Below are positions 57,473 through 64,000 of a stretch of 64,000 bases of DNA, one piece after another (the first letter of the stretch is position 1; every line of letters starts with the position of its first letter). This stretch comes from Maratus speciosus (lineage: Eukaryota; Arthropoda; Arachnida; Araneae; Salticidae). A program made the translations under genes and the position numbers. The notes beneath the pieces are model-generated. The model was not told the DNA's origin and did not search any database. It worked only from the letters and a program-made list of their open reading frames with translations. The DNA is taken from assembly GCA_963932465.1 (NCBI GenBank), contig OZ010792.1:15765701-15829700 (forward strand), in the 5' to 3' direction.

Positions 57473-57529
57473 ATTATCTCCCCACACAGTACACACATCA
57501 TTTTAAAGGCGAATTAAATTTTAGCACTT

Positions 57530-57900
57530 TTCCACTATAGGAAACTCACCGCATTTTTCAAAAGCCTTATTTTTCAGCAAATGAGATTTATTTCCAGATA
57601 TAAACAGCAATGAAAACTAACCTAATAAACTTTTATGCTTGTTTTTATATGAATTGTTGTATATATAAACATTTTATTTATATATATATTATTATTGTTT
57701 GTTATATACGTCTGTTTGTATATAAAAATAGACAAATGCCTTCCTTATATTAAATGAATTGTATAAATAATGAAAAAAAAGTGCTTGTGTTTACGAAACA
57801 GTTAACTGGTTGACAGAAAAAGCATAGCCAATTTTCTTCTCTCACAGTGACCATTTTCTCTACCTCGCCAAGGTCTCTATGCTATAAACGTACCTAGATT
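57530..57900 (+). repeat. CGCCAA-family repeat, uninterrupted copy
   Basis: CTTTTCCACTATAGGAAAC, AACAGCAATGAAAACTAACC and CTCGCCAAGGTCTCTATGC follow the order seen at 23955-24560. It is useful as the reference for the three interrupted copies. Confidence 0.68.
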
Positions 57901-57963
57901 TTTATTCAAGAAGTCCCATTCAGTCTTGTGCAGCTAAATAAAGTGTATTAGAATATATGTGTA

Positions 57964-57968
57964 CACTG

Positions 57969-58007
<39 letters not shown>

Positions 58008-58095
58008 GGAAATGGTAATGGGTTCTAGAGTATTTCCGGCCAGTAGTATTTCCGTTTTTCAGTCCTTTTTTTTTTTTTTTTTTTTTTTTACTGTG
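57964..58095. mobile_element. Short TA-flanked MITE (CACTGAAAAAA ends) with homopolymer arms
   Basis: It runs from CACTGAAAAA to TTTTTACTGTG between TA dinucleotides. Apart from A and T runs it consists of an inverted CGGAAAT/ATTTCCG core. It is probably a deletion relative of 53855-54196. Confidence 0.78.
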
Positions 58096-58149
58096 TATTA
58101 TTTATATTATATATCTACCAGAATAAAAAAAATGAATCAGAAAGACTGC

Positions 58150-58560
58150 TTAATGCCTTCGAGACCGGCGTCACTTACACAAATTTTATTCGGTTGACAC
58201 CACTTTTTATTTTAAAGTTACTTTCACATTGGTAATCGCGAAAATCCTTTAATTAAATAAGGCGAATATAACTTTTTCTTGTTAACCCCTTGGGGACGAG
58301 CGGCACGTATACGTGCCGCATGAAGCGCTCAAAATCCTTGTTTTTCCTCACCAGTAAAATTTTACTGTAAAATTTGCCTTATTTAATCAGCGCATTCTCT
58401 CGACTCAAGAAGACATAAATTTCTGTTTTTTAAAAACGGTGACAAAAGATTAAAAAATTCGTAAAAGGCTCCCGTCCCGAAGGGGTTAATGGTACAAAGA
58501 CAAATTCTGTATAAACATTTTGAAGGTGCATATATGCACCCATGGTCGCGAATGGGTTAA
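58150..58560. mobile_element. TTAA element (TTAATGCCTTCGAGACC ends) containing another TTAA MITE
   Basis: The left end TTAATGCCTTCGAGACCGG mirrors GGTCGCGAATGGGTTAA at the right. Once 58282-58489 is removed it is about 200 bp, the normal size for these families. Confidence 0.75.
58282..58489 (-). mobile_element. TTAA MITE, TTAACCCCTTCGGGACG family (reverse copy)
   Basis: It is the reverse complement of the 6100-6307 family. It is inserted at a TTAA inside another TTAA element (58150-58560). Confidence 0.92.
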
Positions 58561-59897
58561 ATCTTACAGAGCGAGTGTAGATCTTCGGAGATCATAAAGA
58601 ATCTACAAAAAACCATATTTCTAAGAAATCTTATATTTGAGTAAATTTTCATGTTTTTATAAGCATCAATATTTATTTCAAAAAACACTATTATACAGTG
58701 AACAAATTGTTAAACTGTGTTCAGATGCTTGCAATTATTTCAATATTAAAAATGATTTTTAAATATATATTGTGCATAATAATAATAATTATAAGTATAT
58801 TTTGTTATAAATATGAATTGAAAATATTATTTTTCCAATATTGTATTTCAAACAAAGTTATTATAATGTTATTTAATTAGATTTTCTAGAAAATAGTTTT
58901 AGAATAAATCATGTAATTTTTCAAGAAAATCTAGTATCTAACTGAAAACGTTACAAATAAAATCCATTCCAATATATATTATAATTTTCTTATTAAATAA
59001 GTAACGAAGCAAATTCGAATGATTTAAGTTGTTAAAAAATTGCAAAGCCAGCATGAAAGCTCTGATTAAAAATAGATAGTTTTAATATATCACAAGCGAT
59101 ATTATTGAGAAAAATCAATGTTAATCTGTATTAATAAAATTAATGGGAAAAAAGTACATTTGATTTAACCAAACGGAAAGAAAATTTAATATTATTTTCG
59201 TTTCTAAGAAAATGGATGACGCGGTAAAAAAGGATAAGTTAGTATATAATTAAATTTTAGTCCGGTGTATTTTGTATGGTAATCAATCCAGCTACAAGTA
59301 AAGAAAGGTACTGCTATTGCTTTTAAAATCAAATTATGTTTTCTAGTTAAATTAGTAGAAAAATATACTTAAAATTAAATAATAAATATATAATCGACAA
59401 CATGTTATATTATCTATATATCTACAATTGGAAAAAAGTTCGGAATTGTACGTCAAACATGGACAATGAGGTGCCTAATTTTCAGATCTTGGTGCAGTAG
59501 ATGTTGCGCTCTTACACAAAAATGCATCAATACAAGATTTATTACAATTATATATATTGAATTCATTAATACGGAAATAATATGCCTCCATCTTAAATAA
59601 GACGTAATCACCATGGCAACCTAGAATCATTACCTTTCATGAGATATCATTGAATTAATTACGTATGATAGAATTTAATAGAATGAAGAAAAGTTTTATT
59701 AACATAAGTGACAAGATCTTACTAATCTTCCGTAATATGAGTTAATTTGGCCCAGGTTTAACACGTTTCGAACCAGAAATAATTTTTTAAGAAATACAAT
59801 GAAATAAATTCCATGTAAAATTTTGAAATTAAATAATCCTCAAATAAATCTTCTGCATAGTCAAGACGTGAATTATCACTTTGCTAACTTAGCGTAA
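58561..59897. other. AT-rich anonymous stretch
   Basis: No element ends or genes were recognised. Near 59420-59475 a short block resembles 570-605 (CGTCAAACxTGGxxAATGAGGT). Confidence 0.45.
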
Positions 59898-59990
59898 ACC
59901 AACAGAGTGAAAAATGTCCAAGCCAGGAATCGAACCCGGAACCCTGGAATAACGCTCCAGTGCTCTAACATTTAAACCACGAAGACGATG
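59898..59990 (-). mobile_element. tRNA-derived SINE head, second copy (tRNA-like 59986-59916)
   Basis: On the reverse strand the anticodon arm CTGGA-GCGTTAT-TCCAG gives anticodon GTT. The B-box is CGGGTTCGATTCCTGG. The same GGACATTTTTCACTCTGTTG junction as at 34104-34120 follows, then the copies diverge. The acceptor stem pairs poorly. Confidence 0.72.
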
Positions 59991-60227
59991 CCCAGTTTGG
60001 CATCTCTCACTCACATAAGTCGGTAAGTCTGCTACCTCAGCTATTAGATGGAGAAGTCATCATGAGCGCACAGTCTTGCGGCGTAACATGAGACGCAAAT
60101 GAACCCAGCATCGGTGAATATTTTCAAACGTAATTTCACTGTTGAAATGTAGTTGAAGGATTAATTAAAAAAAACTCTTCTGCTTTGTAACATGGTTAAC
60201 CGGGGTCAAATTAATCTCATCGAACTA

Positions 60228-60444
60228 TTAACCCCTTAATACTCGCTCCCGTCATATTCACGGGCTGTGTCTTTTACTCAAATTGTTTGATTCCCACCAG
60301 TTTTATAAAATAGTGAAATTGTCTATATTTTAGTATCGTTTTACCTGTCATTAAATAAGGTGAATATTCCTTTTTCATAAAAGAGGTGCCAATAAGCAAT
60401 TTGAATTTTTAAACCGTAATGTAATTCGAGCTTTAAGGAGTTAA
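60228..60444 (+). mobile_element. TTAA MITE, family TTAACCCCTTAA (copy 2)
   Basis: It is about 90% alike to 38138-38354 by eye. It is inserted at the TTAA of GAACTATTAATAAA in a copy of the 560-bp foldback family; the uninterrupted site is visible at about 3487 and 46970. Confidence 0.87.
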
Positions 60445-60465
60445 TAAAAAGGAATTGACATATCC

Positions 60466-60700
60466 TTAACCCTTAATTGCATGAATTATTCTTTTAGAAT
60501 TGTGTTTTTTATTTTTATATTAAGGATTAGACACCAGAAATCTTAAGACAGATTTTTAAGTTTATTTAGTAGCATATTTTTGCAACTTTTAGAGGATTAA
60601 TATATCTATATAAATATAGTGGTTATAAGAACTTAATTTATGTATTAAAAATTAAATAAAAAGGTGATGAAATTTACATCACTATGCAATGAAGGGTTAA
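60466..60700 (+). mobile_element. TTAA MITE (TTAACCCTTAATTGCAT ends)
   Basis: The ends are TTAACCCTTAATTGCAT and ATGCAATGAAGGGTTAA. It lies in the host sequence CATATCCTTAAAA, which is seen without insertion at about 3510-3525 and 46995-47010. It is the second TTAA insertion within 250 bp of the same host copy. Confidence 0.88.
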
Positions 60701-61234
60701 AATGGTGAAGCTTCAACTGTAGCCGCTTTCACGATGGCTGATTACATCCAGTGGAAACTTCCACCAGTAAATTTATATAGAAAATTTCTCCGTTTTATAT
60801 GGCCTTTAATAAAGCAAAACTTCACTCATAAGTAATAGAGAAACAGATTTTCATTTTTACTGGTAGAAGTTTACTTTTGCGGTCGTCAGTCCCTGCGTTT
60901 CCGCCATAGTGTGACAACTGGTGAAATAAACTGATTGTTTTACAAGGCAAACTGACACCAGTAAAAATTAATGGGAATTTTTATCATATTTGTGAGAAGA
61001 TATTTCCATGAATAAGACGGTTAAATAAGACAAAATTTCCTATTCAATTTTGCTGGTGTGAAGTTTGCTCCGCAGGTATTCAGAAACTGTAGTTCCGATT
61101 TTAAAAGAGCAGCCACCATCTTGTGACAACCACCTCAGTTACTTCACTCGCAACTGGTAGACAGTACACTATATGTCTCCTCCTCTTTATTCATAACTCC
61201 ATTATTAATACGCGTATTACGGCGGACTACTTGG

Positions 61235-61940
61235 AGGTTTGCACTTATGTATTAATATCTTTTTAAGTCTTCATTCGATTTTCATAAAATTTGAAATGAT
61301 TCGACAAAATTCCCCAGCGATTATATAGAGGGTGTCTAAAAATCCATGACACATTTTAATGTTCAATATGAAATCAAGTAATTGTCGTGCAGGAATTTTG
61401 CGATTTGGAATAAATTATTTTTCAAGATGAAAGTTCTCTTCAAACGAAGAGAAAAAAACACTTCTAAACTTTTATTATAGATGGCGCCACTTGTCCTTAT
61501 GTTTGGGTTCAAACATGAGTTTTTTTTTCTGATTTTTAGGTTAGATTCGATTTGGTTCCGAAGTATCAACCTACGAATTCAGCTTTTTGGCTGGGGGTCG
61601 TCATTTCTGCGTCACTTCGTCAAAACTAAACTGAAAATCTGAAGAAAAAAAAAATGCATGTTTGAAACTAAACACACAGACAACTAGCGCCATCTACGAT
61701 CTAAGATTGGAACTAATTATTTTAATTCGCTTGAAGAAGACTCTTCATCCTAGGGTCGTTTCAGTCCAAACCGCACTCCTGTACGACCATTACTTTATTT
61801 TATTTTGAAATTTAAAATGTGTCAGGGACTTTTGGGATACCCTGTATATTAAATTTCAAACCATTCGATTGGGTAGTTTTTGTGTTGTTATATGCGGACA
61901 AAGGGGCGCATTTATATAATTACGAATGCATCTAAAAATG
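61235..61940 (+). mobile_element. Pearl-like fragment interrupted by a TA MITE
   Basis: TTCGATTTTCATAAAATTTG before, and TTTCAAACCATTCGATTGGG after, the MITE correspond to 810-900, where the sequence is continuous. The tetranucleotide tract is reduced to GCGGACAAA. Confidence 0.7.
61328..61844. mobile_element. TA-flanked MITE (CAGGGTATCCCAAAAGTCCC ends)
   Basis: The left GAGGGTGTCTAAAAATCCAT and right GGACTTTTGGGATACCCTG are inverted and flanked by TA. ATGGCGCCA and TAGCGCCATCT lie in the two arms. The empty site is at about 868-872. Confidence 0.88.
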
Positions 61941-62222
61941 GAGTATGATAACATATGTAGATAAAATCCCAGCAGCAGAATTTTTTCTGCAGTCTGCAAC
62001 GCAAGCAGGGCTCGAAAGGAACCAGAGCAAACCGGAACGATGTTCCGGTTTGTGAAATTGTGACAATTATTGTTCCGGTTCGTGGAATTATTAAAAAACA
62101 TTATTAGAGTTTCATACACATAGCTTATTATACTCTCTATAATGTTTTTTTCCTAATTATTTAGAATCATGAATGCATTTTTTTAAATTGTTTTTTCTAC
62201 GGTTAAACATAAATTTGCTACA

Positions 62223-63185
62223 CAGTAAAGTCCCGATTATCCGAATTAATATGGACCAAGCTTACCTCGGATAAGCAAAGAATTCATATAAGCCGGATTG
62301 ACACAAATCGCCATTCACTAAGGAGATGAAATATAAATTTTCACCTAATTCATTCATTTTTATGGTACTAGTAACATTTTTCTATGTACATTTTATTCAT
62401 TTCCGTTACTTTTAATAAATACGAGGAATGAAATTGTTCATTTGAAAAAGCCCTTAAAATTTTTTGTTTGTTAAATGTCAATTTTGCTGCAGTTTTTTTG
62501 CTGCAGTATTACGCTACTGCATAGCTATCAATTTCTAAGATTTTTTTTCTTACCTCTAAAACTTACCAGTGATTTTTTCTTAATTTAATCGCCGAAATCT
62601 AACAACTGTCAACGATTAAATATGGCAAAAATTTGTATTCAATTTTAGAGGTAACAAAACCGTACAAATTAGCAGCTATATGATTCTATTACTGTCATGA
62701 AAATTGCAGATGTAGCCTCTTCTGTCTGCTCAAAATATTAAGTATGTTTTTCAATCGAACTTATACCTTTGGAATGGATCATTTTCTTCCGATGGACTGA
62801 TGGTTTCCATTATTATGAAGCAGCCATTATAAATGAAGTGTTAGGTGTAGATGAAAGAGCAGCCGTAAAAAGTTAGAAATCTGATTTTCTGGTCAGAATG
62901 GGGAGAAAAAATGGCCATAATTTTTTAAAAAGTTAGAACTCTGATTTTCTGGTCAGTATGGGGAGAAAAAAATGGTCTTTTTTTTTTTTTTTTTTTTTAT
63001 TATGGTCATTTTTTCTCCCCATTCTGACCAGAAAATCAGAGTTCTAACTTTTTACGGCTGCTCTTTCATCTATCTACAACTAACACTTCATTTATAATGG
63101 CTGTTTCATAATAATGGAAACCATCACTCCATACGAAGAAAATAACTCGGTTAAAGCGAAAACTCGGTTAAACGGGACTTTACTG
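62223..63185. mobile_element. Pogo-like foldback element (CAGTAAAGTCCCG ends)
   Basis: CAGTAAAGTCCCGATTATCC and GGTTAAACGGGACTTTACTG are inverted. A long near-perfect palindrome (about 62790-63130) occupies the right half, with an AGTTAGAACTCTGATTTTCT block duplicated in the left arm. No coding trace remains. Confidence 0.82.
62520..62682. mobile_element. hAT-like MITE, CATAGCTGCC family (worn)
   Basis: CATAGCTATCAATTTCTAAG to ACAAATTAGCAGCTATATG. It is inserted in the left part of the pogo-like element 62223-63185. Confidence 0.75.
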
Positions 63186-63203
63186 TACTTAAATATATAT
63201 ATA

Positions 63204-63354
63204 CAGAGTTGCCAAGTCTACGGCTTTTTGCACACCACTATTATCTTAGAGAAAATCTGGTTCTTTTAAATCGTTCAAATGTCGTAATTAAGTAAAACTA
63301 CATTTTCTGTATTAAAATACTGGTATCCAAAAAGCCGGAGACTTGGCAGCTCTG
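63204..63354. mobile_element. hAT-like MITE (CAGAGTTGCC ends)
   Basis: CAGAGTTGCCAAGTCTACGG to GAGACTTGGCAGCTCTG. It is flanked by TATATATA on both sides, which is low complexity but consistent with 8 bp. It is a variant between the CAGTG and CATAG families. Confidence 0.85.
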
Positions 63355-63743
63355 TATATATATATAGTCGACAATATTATGAAATAGCGTCCCGGTTCGT
63401 GGATTTTTCCATTTCGAGACCTAAACACAAGTAGAAACTTTAAAAACAGTCTGCTGAACTTAACAAACGCCCTGTTTTCAGTCCTTAATGCACTCAAACC
63501 CCACAAGTGTTTGTGATTAATATAAAAGGAAAGTACTTTTTAAAATAATTTACATTTGTCCTCAAAATTTTTAACACCATTGTCTGAAAAATATTTCATA
63601 AAAAATGTCAAAATTGCTGTTAAGTTAGAAAACAGAATAACAGTAAAAATAACATATGAACACCAATTTATAAATGTGATATGATCAAAAATTATATATA
63701 CATGTGATAATACAGGGATGAAAGTGCATTAAAGCCACTTTGG

Positions 63744-63870
63744 AGCAGCAAAAATCTAATTTTGTAGCAGTAAAATACATTTTTGTAGCAGCAAAAATCT
63801 AATTTTGTAGCAGTAAAATACATTTTTGTAGCAGCAAAAATCTAATTTTGTAGCAATAAAAGCTGTTTTT
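63744..63870 (+). repeat. 43-bp minisatellite, about 3 units
   Basis: AGCAGCAAAAATCTAATTTT then GTAGCAGTAAAATACATTTT recurs at 63744, 63787 and 63830. Each unit is itself two related halves. Confidence 0.92.
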
Positions 63871-64000
63871 GGAGCAGATTGAAATTCTGAGGGATTCAAA
63901 TTTGAGTAATTCATGCAAATACTATAAGTCATTCTAATGCAATGCTTTACCTAGCAATCTGAGCTAGTTTTGCAATTTAAAATGTAACATGCTTTCACTC

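Larger units (their letters stand above)
60219..61207 (+). mobile_element. 560-bp foldback family, copy 4 (two TTAA MITEs inserted)
   Basis: It matches 46966-47512 once 60228-60444 and 60466-60700 are removed. Diagnostic parts are GACATATCCTTAA near the left end and TCCTCCTCTTTATTCATAA at the right. The arms are inverted, with repeated CCACCAGTAAA and ACTGGTG motifs. Confidence 0.8.
62006..63422. mobile_element. Possible hAT-like element (CAGGGCTCGAAA ends) split by nested insertions
   Basis: CAGGGCTCGAAAGGAACCAG at the left and TTTTTCCATTTCGAGACCT at the right are inverted, and both flank CCGGTTCGTGGA motifs. The pogo-like element and two MITEs lie between. The right edge is uncertain. Confidence 0.4.
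29634..64000 (+). other. Presumed first intron of the nAChR subunit gene (3' end not in window)
   Basis: The intron starts at the GTAAGT donor. The next expected exon, a short one beginning with NLKNQ in this family, was not found by eye on the + strand downstream. The stretch is filled with transposon families, tandem repeats and anonymous AT-rich sequence. If exon 2 is truly absent, the intron exceeds 34 kb. A missed 45-bp exon is possible. Confidence 0.55.

Noticed and set aside
59916..59986. Possible tRNA-Asn (GTT) gene on the reverse strand
   Set aside because: The acceptor stem pairs poorly and it shares the SINE junction with 34104-34120.

Overview
This is a eukaryotic, AT-rich, intron- and repeat-dominated window. 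The only host coding sequence I can support is the first coding exon of a nicotinic acetylcholine receptor alpha-type subunit (29427-29633, + strand). It encodes a signal peptide and the start of the ligand-binding domain and ends at a canonical GTAAGT donor. I could not find its next exon by eye, so the remaining 34 kb is probably intron. The receptor sequence is arthropod-like. A very large gene, heavy MITE load and tRNA-derived SINEs would fit an arachnid, but that is an inference.

Almost everything else recognisable is transposon-derived and non-autonomous. (1) Roughly three dozen short foldback elements end in TTAA (typically TTAACCC...GGGTTAA). They are piggyBac-like by target site, and empty-site comparisons inside the window support TTAA duplication. 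A decayed, internally deleted piggyBac transposase lies at 45331-45824. (2) A second set has ends such as CAGTGTTGCCA, CATAGCTGCCA, GGCACAGATGTCAT or GGTACTACTT. These carry 8-bp target duplications, several exact, and are hAT-like. (3) There are pogo/Tigger-like elements (13867-14213, 37055-37929, 62223-63185), one retaining a frameshifted DNA-binding domain. (4) TA-flanked foldback MITEs are also present. (5) Several tandem-repeat elements are followed by a GACGGACAGACAGACA-type tract, resembling 'pearl'/Helentron-associated elements; the largest is a 144-bp array at about 11660-13690. (6) There is one intact tRNA-derived SINE with an exact 11-bp duplication (18956-19195) and two tRNA-like SINE heads (34121-34191, 59916-59986).

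Layout. 0-8 kb: nested TTAA elements, a 43-bp GC-rich minisatellite and a pearl-like element inside a foldback. 8-14 kb: tandem repeats. 14-25 kb: a 955-bp foldback, the SINE, and a zone rich in CGCCAA/TTGGCG built from one repeat family interrupted by hAT-like MITEs. 25.7-27.5 kb: a three-level nest of insertions. 29.4 kb: the receptor exon. 30-39 kb: presumed intron with nested elements. 39-51 kb: TTAA families and the piggyBac relic. 51-64 kb: more foldbacks, pogo and pearl-like pieces.

The most unusual signal is an AT-rich core, roughly CACCAG/C, then AAAATT, then CTTATTTAAT. It recurs, usually in inverted pairs, inside elements with quite different ends and target sites (TTAA versus 8 bp). 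This suggests modular elements with interchangeable termini. All alignments were made by eye, so boundaries not marked by a target duplication are approximate.
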